The notes under the pieces were generated by a model that saw only the letters and a list, made by a program, of their open reading frames with translations, was not told the origin of the DNA and made no database searches. From 66-474 sp040255405 (GTDB lineage Bacteria > Pseudomonadota > Gammaproteobacteria > Xanthomonadales > Rhodanobacteraceae): DNA of 31,723 bases. The stretch is from assembly GCA_040255405.1 (NCBI GenBank), contig JBDZUX010000037.1:1-31723 (forward strand), given 5' to 3'. The translations under genes and the position numbers were made by a program. This document shows, piece after piece, positions 1 through 7,727 of the stretch (the first letter of the stretch is position 1; every line of letters starts with the position of its first letter).

Positions 1-108
1 AAACCCCTTGGGTCAAGGGGGTGAACGCGCGTCAGCGCGTTCGGGGTTGTGGGTGCGCCCTTTGAGTCAAGGGGTGAACGCGCGTCAGCGCGTTCGGGGT
101 TGTGGGTG
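1..108. repeat. Two tandem 53-bp hairpin repeats downstream of sucA
   Basis: Two nearly identical units lie head to tail with a period of 53 bp. The hairpin arm begins at 23 in the first and at 76 in the second. Each unit holds a perfect 8-bp inverted repeat, GAACGCGC-GTCA-GCGCGTTC (23-42 and 76-95). Each also has a CCCTT/AAGGG-type hairpin before it (4-20 and 58-73). The two units differ by single-base indels in the G run and near the CCCTT arm. The array ends 2 bases before the sucA stop codon and reaches the window edge, so more units may lie to the left. It sits where the sucA-sucB gap would be expected. A role as transcript stabiliser or attenuator is inference. Confidence 0.8.
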
Positions 109-110
109 GG

Positions 111-2957
111 CTACTCCGCGGAATGATCGTCGCCCACCGGGTCGACCAGCGCCTGTTGCACCAGTGCTTGTTGTTCGGCGACGTGGGTGTTGTGGTGGCC
201 GCAGGCGGGCGCCGGTGAACGCACACGCCCGGCGTAGTGGAGGCTGTGATCGCCATCCGCGCACGCCTGCAGGTGGTGCCGGATCTGGAACCACGCGCCC
301 TGGTTCTGCGGCTCCTCCTGGCACCAGATGACTTCCCGCGCGCCGGGGTATTTGTCGAGTTCCGCGTTCACCTCGATGCGCGGGAACGGATACAACTGTT
401 CGACGCGGATGATCGCGACATCGGCAATTTCCTGCTTCTCGGCTTCCTCGAACAGGTCGTAATACACCTTGCCCGAGCACAGCACCACGCGCTTGACCTG
501 CTTGTCGTCCTTGACGCGTTGGTCGGGAATCACGAGATGGAAACGGCCGGTCGCGAGGTCGTCGAGCGAAGACACCGCGAGCTTGTGGCGCAACAGCGAC
601 TTCGGTGTCATCACCACCAGCGGCTTGCGGCAATCCCGCAGCATCTGGCGGCGCAGCATGTGGAACATCTGCGCGGGCGTGGTCGGCACGCAGACCTGCA
701 TGTTGTCCAGCGCGCAGAGCTGCAGATAACGCTCCAGCCTTCCCGATGAATGTTCCGGGCCCTGGCCTTCGTATCCGTGCGGCAGCAGCAGCACCAGCCC
801 GCACAGGCGGTTCCATTTGGCTTCGCCCGAGGAAATGAACTGGTCCATCACCACCTGTGCGCCGTTGGCGAAGTCGCCGAACTGGGCCTCCCATATCACC
901 AGGGTGTCGGGATCGGCGGTGGCGAAACCGTATTCGTAGGCCAGCACCGCGAGTTCGGACAGCAGCGAGTCGATCACCTCGACCGGGGTGTCTTCGCGGA
1001 TGTGCGCCAGCGGCGTGTACACGTTGCCGGTCTTCTGGTCGTGCAGCTCTGCGTGGCGGTGGAAGAAGGTTCCGCGCGGGGTGTCCTGTCCGACCAAACG
1101 GAAGCCGAATCCCTGCTGGATCAGCGTCGCGTAGGCCATGTTCTCGGCGTAGCCCCAGTCCAGCGGCAGCTTGCCTTCGGCCATCTTGCGCCGGTCGCCG
1201 TAGATCTTGGCGACACGCGATTGCAGCGTCATGCCTTCCGGCCAGGTCAGGATCTTGCCGGCAAGTTCGCCCAGGGTCTTGCGCTCAACGCCCGTCTCGA
1301 CGGGCTGGCCAAGGGTGCCCTTGGCAAACCGCGTCCAGTCCACCGCGAATTTTTGCGAGCCGGGCGGCGCCAGTTCGGTGACCGGCTTGCCCGCGTCGAG
1401 CTGGTCGCGGTAAGCGTCGAACAACTGCTTGCCGTCGCCCTCGCCAATCAGCTTGCGTTCGACCAGGCGTTTTGCATACAGCTGGCGCGTGGGCGGTAAT
1501 TGCTTGATCACGCTGTACATGATGGGCTGCGTGGCCGAGGGTTCGTCGGCCTCGTTGTGGCCATGACGCCGGTAGCAGACCAGATCCAGCACGACGTCCT
1601 TGTGGAACTGCTGGCGGAAGTCGAACGCCAGCCGCAGGCATTGGATGACGGCCTCCGGGTCGTCCCCATTCACGTGCAGCACGGGTGCGTTGACCATCTT
1701 GGCGACGTCGGTGCAGTACAGCGTGCTGCGACTGTCTTCGGCGTCGGTGGTGAAACCGATCTGGTTGTTGACCACCAGGTGCACGGTGCCGCCGACGCCG
1801 AACCCGCGCGTCTTCGACATGTTGAACAATTCCATGTTCACGCCCTGGCCCGACAGCGCGGCGTCGCCGTGGATCAACACCGGCAGCACGTGTTCGCGCA
1901 CGCCGTCGTGCGCGCGGATCTGGCGCGCGCGCACGGAGCCTGAAACCACCGGATTGACGATTTCCAGATGCGAGGGGTTGAACGCCAGGGCGACGTGGAT
2001 GTTGCCGGCCGGCGCCGCGATGTCGGCCGAAAAACCCATGTGGTACTTCACGTCGCCCGAATGCGCGGGGTCGTCGGGGCCGTCGTGCTTGCCTTCGAAT
2101 TCCGCGAACAATTGCTGTGGCGGCTTGCCGAGGATGTTGACCAGCACATTGAGGCGCCCGCGGTGCGCCATGCCGATCACCAGCTCGTGCACGCCGTCGC
2201 CCGCCGCGCGGCGGATCAGGTCATCCAGCAGCGGGATCAGCGAATCGCCGCCTTCCAGCGAAAAGCGCTTCTGGCCGACGTACTTGGTGTGCAGGTAGCG
2301 TTCCAGTCCATCGGCGGCAGTGAGTTTCGCCAGTACGCGCATGCGGGTGTCGTTGTCGAGGCCCGCGTCGCCGCTGGCTTTTTCCAGGCGGTCGTAAATC
2401 CAGCGGCGCTGGGTGTGGTCGCTGATGTGCATGAATTCGGCGCCGATCGTCGCGACGTAGGTGCGGCGCAGGCGCTCGCGCAAATCGCGCAAGGTCATGC
2501 GATGGCCGCCACCGGCGAAGGTGCCGCAATCGAATTCGGTGTCGAGGTCGGCGTCGGACAGGCCGTGGAAGGGCAGGTCGAGGTCGGGCGCGGCGCGCTT
2601 GGGCGCGATTGCGAGCGGATCGAGGTCCGCGGCAAGGTGGCCGCGCGAACGGTATGCGGTCAGGAAACGCAATACGCCCGCCTGCTTGCGGGCGTGTGCA
2701 TCGTCCATCGGCACGCCGGCGCGACGGCCTTGCCGCTGCGCGGCGACGATGCGCGCGATCGCGTCGGCGTGGGAAACATCGCCGGTGCCCCCGCGCAGGC
2801 TCTGGAACCAGGTGCGCCATTGCGGTGCGACCGACTGCGGATCACGCAGCCAGTCTTCGTACAACTGGTCGAGGTAAGCGGCGTTGCCGCCGCCGAATTG
2901 CGAGGTTTCCGCCCATTGCCGCAACAAACTGCCGCCGTCACTCACGATGGTCACCAC
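111..2957 (-). CDS. sucA: 2-oxoglutarate dehydrogenase E1 component (SucA)
   Basis: This is the thiamine-diphosphate-dependent E1 subunit of the 2-oxoglutarate dehydrogenase complex. It decarboxylates 2-oxoglutarate and passes the succinyl group to lipoyl-E2 in the TCA cycle; it is cytosolic. The protein is 948 aa, close to the 933 aa of E. coli SucA. An E1-type N-terminal region (LYEDWL near residues 32-37) precedes the catalytic domains. MAHRGRLN (263-270), GDAALSGQG with a downstream NNQIGFTT (364-404, ThDP/Mg site) and HGHNEADEP (465-473) are hallmark motifs. GYEGQGPEHSSGRLER in the C-terminal third is also typical. The start is uncertain: 2955-2957 is GTG, followed directly by another GTG, with no clear ribosome binding site. 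The stop TAG is at 111-113. sucB is expected beyond the left edge. Confidence 0.97.
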   Translation of the reverse strand: MVTIVSDGGSLLRQWAETSQFGGGNAAYLDQLYEDWLRDPQSVAPQWRTWFQSLRGGTGDVSHADAIARIVAAQRQGRRAGVPMDDAHARKQAGVLRFLTAYRSRGHLAADLDPLAIAPKRAAPDLDLPFHGLSDADLDTEFDCGTFAGGGHRMTLRDLRERLRRTYVATIGAEFMHISDHTQRRWIYDRLEKASGDAGLDNDTRMRVLAKLTAADGLERYLHTKYVGQKRFSLEGGDSLIPLLDDLIRRAAGDGVHELVIGMAHRGRLNVLVNILGKPPQQLFAEFEGKHDGPDDPAHSGDVKYHMGFSADIAAPAGNIHVALAFNPSHLEIVNPVVSGSVRARQIRAHDGVREHVLPVLIHGDAALSGQGVNMELFNMSKTRGFGVGGTVHLVVNNQIGFTTDAEDSRSTLYCTDVAKMVNAPVLHVNGDDPEAVIQCLRLAFDFRQQFHKDVVLDLVCYRRHGHNEADEPSATQPIMYSVIKQLPPTRQLYAKRLVERKLIGEGDGKQLFDAYRDQLDAGKPVTELAPPGSQKFAVDWTRFAKGTLGQPVETGVERKTLGELAGKILTWPEGMTLQSRVAKIYGDRRKMAEGKLPLDWGYAENMAYATLIQQGFGFRLVGQDTPRGTFFHRHAELHDQKTGNVYTPLAHIREDTPVEVIDSLLSELAVLAYEYGFATADPDTLVIWEAQFGDFANGAQVVMDQFISSGEAKWNRLCGLVLLLPHGYEGQGPEHSSGRLERYLQLCALDNMQVCVPTTPAQMFHMLRRQMLRDCRKPLVVMTPKSLLRHKLAVSSLDDLATGRFHLVIPDQRVKDDKQVKRVVLCSGKVYYDLFEEAEKQEIADVAIIRVEQLYPFPRIEVNAELDKYPGAREVIWCQEEPQNQGAWFQIRHHLQACADGDHSLHYAGRVRSPAPACGHHNTHVAEQQALVQQALVDPVGDDHSAE

Positions 2958-3011
2958 GGATAGTTGATCGTTGTCGAAAAGGCGCCGTCCCGCACGTTTT
3001 CAACGCGCCCG

Positions 3012-3030
3012 GTCCGGCGCAGGTCCGGAC
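3012..3030. other. Hairpin in the sucA leader
   Basis: GTCCGG and CCGGAC form a 6-bp inverted repeat around a 7-base loop, in the 281-bp gap between the GNAT gene and sucA. It would lie in the 5' untranslated leader of sucA if transcription starts near the TATAAT at 3165-3170. It has no U tract, so it is not a convincing intrinsic terminator. Confidence 0.35.
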
Positions 3031-3164
3031 CCAAGTTTCACGGGATCGGGCATGCAGCCACCCGACCACGGCGGATCATCCATGACCCGCGCCAACGGGC
3101 GTTCAGCCGCGCCTGTTGACGGACACCGCGCGCGCCGCCACGGGCCGCTGCGCCGCGACCCAAA

Positions 3165-3170
3165 ATTATA
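3165..3170 (-). promoter_or_regulatory. Candidate -10 element for sucA
   Basis: The minus strand reads a perfect consensus TATAAT here, within an AT-rich patch (3161-3180) in an otherwise GC-rich gap. No good -35 box is seen 16-18 bases upstream, so the case rests on the -10 alone. Transcription from here would give sucA a leader of about 200 nt. No coding sequence was recognised between 2958 and 3238. Confidence 0.45.
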
Positions 3171-3238
3171 ACGGTTTAATGCTGCAATGCGGGATTCGCG
3201 ACCGGCCGGGTCAGCTACGGGTAAGGCCCCGAAGCCCT

Positions 3239-4204
3239 TCAGAGGCCCAGCGGGCGCAACTCCGGCCACGGCTCCGAACGCGCCCATGCTTCCTCGAACA
3301 TGCGCATCAGCTCCGCGTGCCGGCCCGGTGCCCAGGTCGAGCCTTCCGCCGCCATTGCGCTTTCCAGGGGCCGGAACAGGTAGCCGCAGGTGTCCACGCA
3401 CATGAAGGCCGAGCGATACGCGACGTCGGCGGGCTCCACCGGCCGGCGCATTTCGATGATGCTGGACAGCCGTTGCGCAAGGTCCAGCACGCGGGTGCCT
3501 TCCAGCAGGGCGCGGGTGAGGTCCTGCACCAGGATGCGAATCGAAGCGCCGCGCCCGGAAATGGCCAGCCGCCGCAGTTCGACCAGGCATGCGGTGTCGT
3601 TCAGGAGCTGCGGATGCAGTTCGCGCACCCACACGCACATGCTGTGCCGGGCCCCCGACAACAATTGCAGTGTGACGTCGATCAGCTCCTCGCGTGAGCT
3701 GGCATGCAGCACCTTGGGCTCCGGTGGCGGGGGCGGTGGCGCACGCTCGGGTTCCGGTAGCGGATCGAGCGCGCGGTGCATTCGCACGTGGGGGATGCCG
3801 GCCTCTTCGAATTCGTCGCCGACCACGGCGAAGCCGTAATCCAGATAGAACGGCACCGCGTCGCGTTGCGCATGCAGCACGACTTCGCTCATGCGCCGCG
3901 CGCGCGCCTGGTCGAGCAGGGCACGCAAAAGCATCGTGCCGACGCCGTTTCCGCGCCAGTCCGCCATCACCGCCATGCGGCCGATGCGGCCGGTAGGCGT
4001 CAGCCTGCCGGTGCCGATCGGGGTGCCGTCCGGGGCGCGGGCCAGCACGTGCACGCTGCCCGGATCGTCATCATCGACTTCAAGTTCGCGCGGAACGCCT
4101 TGTTCGTGGACGAACACGATTTCGCGTACGCTCGAGAGCGCTTCGCGGTCCGCCGCGTTGTTCCAATGACAGACTTCGACATGAAAGCCGCTTTGGATCG
4201 GCAT
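3239..4204 (-). CDS. GNAT N-acetyltransferase fused to a DUF7931-type domain
   Basis: The protein is 321 aa with two parts. Residues 1-150 form a GNAT acyltransferase of the ElaA/YjcF kind. The acetyl-CoA loop RGNGVG (84-89) follows the MAVMADW strand, and HAQRDAVPFYLDYGF is the usual C-terminal GNAT segment. A proline-rich linker with six consecutive prolines (about 155-162) leads to a C-terminal domain (165-321). That domain resembles the DUF7931 region found after GNAT domains in Xanthomonadales; its function is unknown to me. The substrate cannot be told. The ATG at 4202-4204 is preceded by a fair ribosome binding site (AGAGGCG). The gene lies on the same strand as roxA upstream (53-bp gap) and sucA downstream (281-bp gap). 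Confidence 0.85.
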   Translation of the reverse strand: MPIQSGFHVEVCHWNNAADREALSSVREIVFVHEQGVPRELEVDDDDPGSVHVLARAPDGTPIGTGRLTPTGRIGRMAVMADWRGNGVGTMLLRALLDQARARRMSEVVLHAQRDAVPFYLDYGFAVVGDEFEEAGIPHVRMHRALDPLPEPERAPPPPPPEPKVLHASSREELIDVTLQLLSGARHSMCVWVRELHPQLLNDTACLVELRRLAISGRGASIRILVQDLTRALLEGTRVLDLAQRLSSIIEMRRPVEPADVAYRSAFMCVDTCGYLFRPLESAMAAEGSTWAPGRHAELMRMFEEAWARSEPWPELRPLGL

Positions 4205-4257
4205 TCGGTCGCCTCTCGGGGGGTGGCCGGGTGCGTGGCCGCCGATTGTAAGGCAGT

Positions 4258-5613
4258 TCAGTCCCGCCGCAATGTGAAATGGCCCGCGTCAATCAACGTC
4301 GCGACCAGTGCGACGCCGCGTGCGCGCTCGGACAATTGCGCGAGCCGGTTGCCCTCGATCCTGCGCGCGCCCGATGCCAACACTCTTGCCCAATCGACCG
4401 GTGCATCGAACACGTTGCCGGCAGCGTACAGGCAGGCTTCGCGACCGCGTCGGCGCCACGCGAAACGGCTCCACGGGTCGCGCTCCAGTAAGGCGTGCGG
4501 CAGGCGTTCGGCAAGCGCCTCGCGATCGATGCGCCGCTTGCGCGGCTCCGGCGGCCGTGCGACCCGGTAACGGGTGACGAAGGCGCCGAACCAGTCCGCG
4601 AAAGCGTCGTCACCAAGCGTGGCCGCGACCGGACCGAGCGCCCGCCGCGCCCGCCGCAACGCCGCATCATCGATTTCGCCGGCGTGGCCGGCGGGCTTCA
4701 GGTCGGGATCGGTAAAGCGCCGCGAGTCCGGCAAGGTTTCGGCGAGGTGCGCCGCGAAATCGAACAGCAGTTCGCCCGCGGCTGGCGCGCGCATCCCGAC
4801 GGAAAACGTCGTGCACTCGCCGGCTGCCACGCCGTCGTGCGGCACGCCCGGTGGCAGATAAAGCATGTCGCCGGGTTCGAGTATCCACGCATGGGTGGGC
4901 GAAAACGTTTCGAGCAGTTTCAGCTCGACGTCGTCACGAAACGCGGTCGGCGGATTCGGGCGCGTGTCGATGGACCAGTGGCGCCGGCCGAGCCCCTGCA
5001 GCAGGAACACGTCGTATTGATCCACGTGCGCGCCGACGCCGCCGCCATCGGTCGCGTAGCTGATCATCACGTCATCGATGCGCCAGTTCGGTATGAAACG
5101 GAAATGATCGAGCAGCGCCGCAGTGTCTGCATCCCATTTGTCGACGTCCTGCACCAGCAGCGTCCAGTCCGTTTCCGGCAATCGTGCGAACAACAGGTCG
5201 TCGAAGGGGCCGGAGAGGACCTGCCATTGATCCTTTGGCGGCGCGGTGACGCGAGATTTTTTGTCGTCATTCGGGACGCGGCGCAGCCGTGAACCGGACT
5301 GCGAAGGCATGGATGCCGAAGCAGAACGCCGAAGGCGGGCCGGAGGGCGAGCCGCAGGATGCGGCGGGAAGCCCGGCGACGTTGCCTTCCCAGCGTCCCG
5401 GAGGACGATCCGCGCCAGCGCGCCTTCCATGCACGCCAACCCCGCCAGGTCATCCGGCGACAGCGGCGGCTGGAATCCGGGAAACGCACCGCGGATCAGC
5501 AACGGGCGCTTCTGCCAGTAGTCGCGGAGGAACCGCGCGGGCGGCATGCCGAGCGGTTGCTGCCCGCCCGCCGTGACTTCGATCGGAACGTTTTCGCGGC
5601 GGGTTTCACTCAT
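4258..5613 (-). CDS. roxA: Ribosomal protein L16 arginine hydroxylase (RoxA/YcfD), cupin oxygenase with insertion
   Basis: This is a JmjC-type cupin 2-oxoglutarate/Fe(II) dioxygenase. E. coli RoxA (YcfD) hydroxylates an arginine of ribosomal protein L16. The N-terminal FLRDYWQKRPLLIR resembles the E. coli start region. The iron triad is visible as H196 and D198 in GAHVDQYDVF, with H259 in PPGVPHDG. The C-terminal winged-helix region follows. At 451 aa it is much longer than the E. coli protein (373 aa). Most of the excess is a block at residues about 74-127, between LRD and QWQVLSGPF, where E. coli has only a few residues. The block stays in frame and lies before the catalytic cupin core, so the enzyme may still work. 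Start ATG is at 5611-5613. Confidence 0.92.
   Translation of the reverse strand: MSETRRENVPIEVTAGGQQPLGMPPARFLRDYWQKRPLLIRGAFPGFQPPLSPDDLAGLACMEGALARIVLRDAGKATSPGFPPHPAARPPARLRRSASASMPSQSGSRLRRVPNDDKKSRVTAPPKDQWQVLSGPFDDLLFARLPETDWTLLVQDVDKWDADTAALLDHFRFIPNWRIDDVMISYATDGGGVGAHVDQYDVFLLQGLGRRHWSIDTRPNPPTAFRDDVELKLLETFSPTHAWILEPGDMLYLPPGVPHDGVAAGECTTFSVGMRAPAAGELLFDFAAHLAETLPDSRRFTDPDLKPAGHAGEIDDAALRRARRALGPVAATLGDDAFADWFGAFVTRYRVARPPEPRKRRIDREALAERLPHALLERDPWSRFAWRRRGREACLYAAGNVFDAPVDWARVLASGARRIEGNRLAQLSERARGVALVATLIDAGHFTLRRD
5233..5394. repeat. In-frame palindrome-rich insertion inside roxA
   Basis: About 162 bp with no counterpart in E. coli RoxA. It contains several short inverted repeats: GGCAT-GG-ATGCC (5306-5317), CGCC-GAA-GGCG (5327-5337) and GCCGCA-GGA-TGCGGC (5351-5365). 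The encoded peptide is rich in Arg, Ser, Pro and Ala and looks unstructured. The plus-strand motif TTGTCGTCATTC (5261-5272) recurs with one change at 23369-23380 in an intergenic repeat region. This suggests an interspersed element that has inserted into a gene while keeping the frame. The boundaries are approximate, set by comparison with the remembered E. coli protein. Confidence 0.6.
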
Positions 5614-5664
5614 GCCGCAATTGTAGCCAGCGCGAAGCGGACTCCGCGCCGGTCCGCGCGGGCA

Positions 5665-7614
5665 TTACTGCGGCAAGGCAAAGGCGATGACGTAGTCGCC
5701 ACGCCTGGTGCCGAGCGGGCCATGGCCGCCGGCCACGATCACCAGGTATTGTTTGCCGTCGATCGCATAGGTCATCGGCGTGGCCTGGCCGCCGGCGGGC
5801 AGTTTGTATTGCCACAACAATTTGCCGGTGTGGAGGTCGAACGCCCGGATGTCGCTGTCCATGGTTGCGGCGACGAAAATCAGGCCGGAAGCGGTGATGA
5901 TCGGTCCGCCCATGCCGGGGACGCCCGCATTCCAGTGGTTGAGCACCGCGTTGCCCAGCGGCACCTGCCACAGGCGCTTGCCGGTGCGCATGTCCAGGGC
6001 GGTCAGCTCGCCCCACGGCGGCTTGACGCAGGGCGTACCCAGCGACGACATGAATGCCTTGCGGCGCATGCCGTAGGGCGTACCGCGCATGCGCGAGAAG
6101 TCCCAATCCTTGTATTCGGGCGAATCCGATTGCGCTTCCATCTGGTCGCGCGGCACCAGCGCGACCAGCATCGGCAGGTCGTTGGTGTTCACCACCACGA
6201 TCTGGTGAACCGGATCGAACGCCAACCCGCCCCATTCGACGCCGCCCGCATAGCCCGGCTGTTCGACGCTGCCTTGCACGCTCGGCGGCGTGAAGATGCC
6301 TTCGGACTTGTAGCGCTCCAGATGACAGCCGAAGGATATGTGCGCGAGATCGTCCCTGGTCACCGGTCCTTGCCGCACCAACGGTGCCGGCAAAGTGGGA
6401 AACGGTTGCGTCATTGACAGCGCCTCGCCGGGCGCGCCGTCCTGCGGGACGGGCTTTTCGACGATCGGAAACACCGGCTTGCCGGTTTCGCGATCGAAGG
6501 TGAACAGCATGCCGGTCTTGGTCGGCTGGATCACGGCGGGGATCGAGCGGCCGTCGTGTTGCAGCGTCACCAGCGAAGGTTGCGCGGCGCTGTCGTAATC
6601 CCACAAGTCGTGGTGCACCAGTTGGAAACCCCACGCCAGCTTGCCGGTGTCGCCGTGCAGCGCGGCCACGGAATTGGCCCAGCGGTTGTCGCCCGGGCGC
6701 AGGCCGCCGAAGAAGTCCGGACTGGCCGAACCTGTCGGCACGAACACCAGATGCCGCTGCGGATCCACCGACAACGGCGCCCACGCATTCGCGGCGCCGG
6801 TCGTTTGCGCCGCGTGCGCGTCCCATTGCCCGTACACGGAATTGGATGGATCGCGCGGGATCGGATCCCAACCCCAGATGTACCTGCCCGTGCGCGCGTC
6901 GTAGGCGCGGACCGTGCCGTGCTCAAGTTCCACGCCGCGGTTGTCGCCCACCGATGATCCCAGGATCACCTTGCCATCCAGGATCACCGGCGGCGAGGTG
7001 ACCAGGTAATCACGCCACTTCTGGCCGGGTTTCCAGGTGGAATGGATACCCTGCGAGAGATCCAGCACGCCGTGGTCGGCGAAGCCCTCGCACGGATTTC
7101 CGGTCTTCGCATCCAGCGCGAGCAGCCGGCTGTCGAGCGTGGGCGCGAAGATGCGTGCGTGGCAAGGCGCGCCGTCGCCCGATTGCGGATCCACCCACAG
7201 TGTGACGCCGCGCGAGGCCGCGTCCGAATACCGGATCCTCGGTACGTTCGAGTCATGCCGCCAGCGCTGCTTGCCGGTGATGGCGTCGACTGCGATCACG
7301 TCGGTGGCACTGGTCGTGAAATACAGCGCGCCGCCGTAGAGGATGGGCGTGGCCTCGGCCGTCATGTGCGACGTCCATTCGTCGCCGGGGAAACCTGCGC
7401 CGTGCTCGCCGGTGCGGAAGGTCCAGGCCACTTTCAGGCGCGCGACGTTCGCCGGCGTGATCTGCGCCGCGCTCGAGTAGCGCGTGCCGCCGGCATCGCT
7501 GCCGTAATGCGCCCATCCGGCGTCTGCCGCCGGGCCTGGCGTGGGGTGTCCGCCACAGCCGGCCAGCAGGGCGGTGAGGGTGGGGATCATCCAGTGGCGA
7601 ACAGGCAGGCGCAT
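5665..7614 (-). CDS. PQQ-dependent glucose-type dehydrogenase, lipoprotein without membrane domain
   Basis: This is a 649-aa quinoprotein of the glucose/quinate dehydrogenase family, with an eight-bladed PQQ propeller fold. Propeller repeats of the type A.DA.TGK..W recur along the chain. HHDLWDYD (334-341) matches the segment that carries the catalytic Asp in E. coli Gcd, and TKTG with K366 matches its PQQ-contacting Lys. RGTPYGMRR and PPWGELTALD near the C-terminus are also Gcd-like. E. coli Gcd has a five-helix N-terminal membrane domain that binds ubiquinone; here there is only a lipoprotein signal peptide (LLAGC, Cys20). It is therefore probably an anchored periplasmic enzyme that needs another route to the quinone pool. 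The substrate is inferred to be an aldose. Start ATG 7612-7614 follows GGAG. No PQQ synthesis genes are in the window. Confidence 0.88.
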   Translation of the reverse strand: MRLPVRHWMIPTLTALLAGCGGHPTPGPAADAGWAHYGSDAGGTRYSSAAQITPANVARLKVAWTFRTGEHGAGFPGDEWTSHMTAEATPILYGGALYFTTSATDVIAVDAITGKQRWRHDSNVPRIRYSDAASRGVTLWVDPQSGDGAPCHARIFAPTLDSRLLALDAKTGNPCEGFADHGVLDLSQGIHSTWKPGQKWRDYLVTSPPVILDGKVILGSSVGDNRGVELEHGTVRAYDARTGRYIWGWDPIPRDPSNSVYGQWDAHAAQTTGAANAWAPLSVDPQRHLVFVPTGSASPDFFGGLRPGDNRWANSVAALHGDTGKLAWGFQLVHHDLWDYDSAAQPSLVTLQHDGRSIPAVIQPTKTGMLFTFDRETGKPVFPIVEKPVPQDGAPGEALSMTQPFPTLPAPLVRQGPVTRDDLAHISFGCHLERYKSEGIFTPPSVQGSVEQPGYAGGVEWGGLAFDPVHQIVVVNTNDLPMLVALVPRDQMEAQSDSPEYKDWDFSRMRGTPYGMRRKAFMSSLGTPCVKPPWGELTALDMRTGKRLWQVPLGNAVLNHWNAGVPGMGGPIITASGLIFVAATMDSDIRAFDLHTGKLLWQYKLPAGGQATPMTYAIDGKQYLVIVAGGHGPLGTRRGDYVIAFALPQ

Positions 7615-7727
7615 CGCGCAACTCCGAGGGGGAATGCGCGAAAATTAGAGGCCGCCCCGGGCGCCGGCAAGGCGGAAAGTGGCGAGCGGCGCAGGTTCGT
7701 GACGAGCGGCGATGCCCGTGCCGCGAA

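Noticed and set aside
1968..2963. Long plus-strand open frame antisense to sucA
   Set aside because: The minus-strand SucA is unambiguous and the antisense translation shows no family features.
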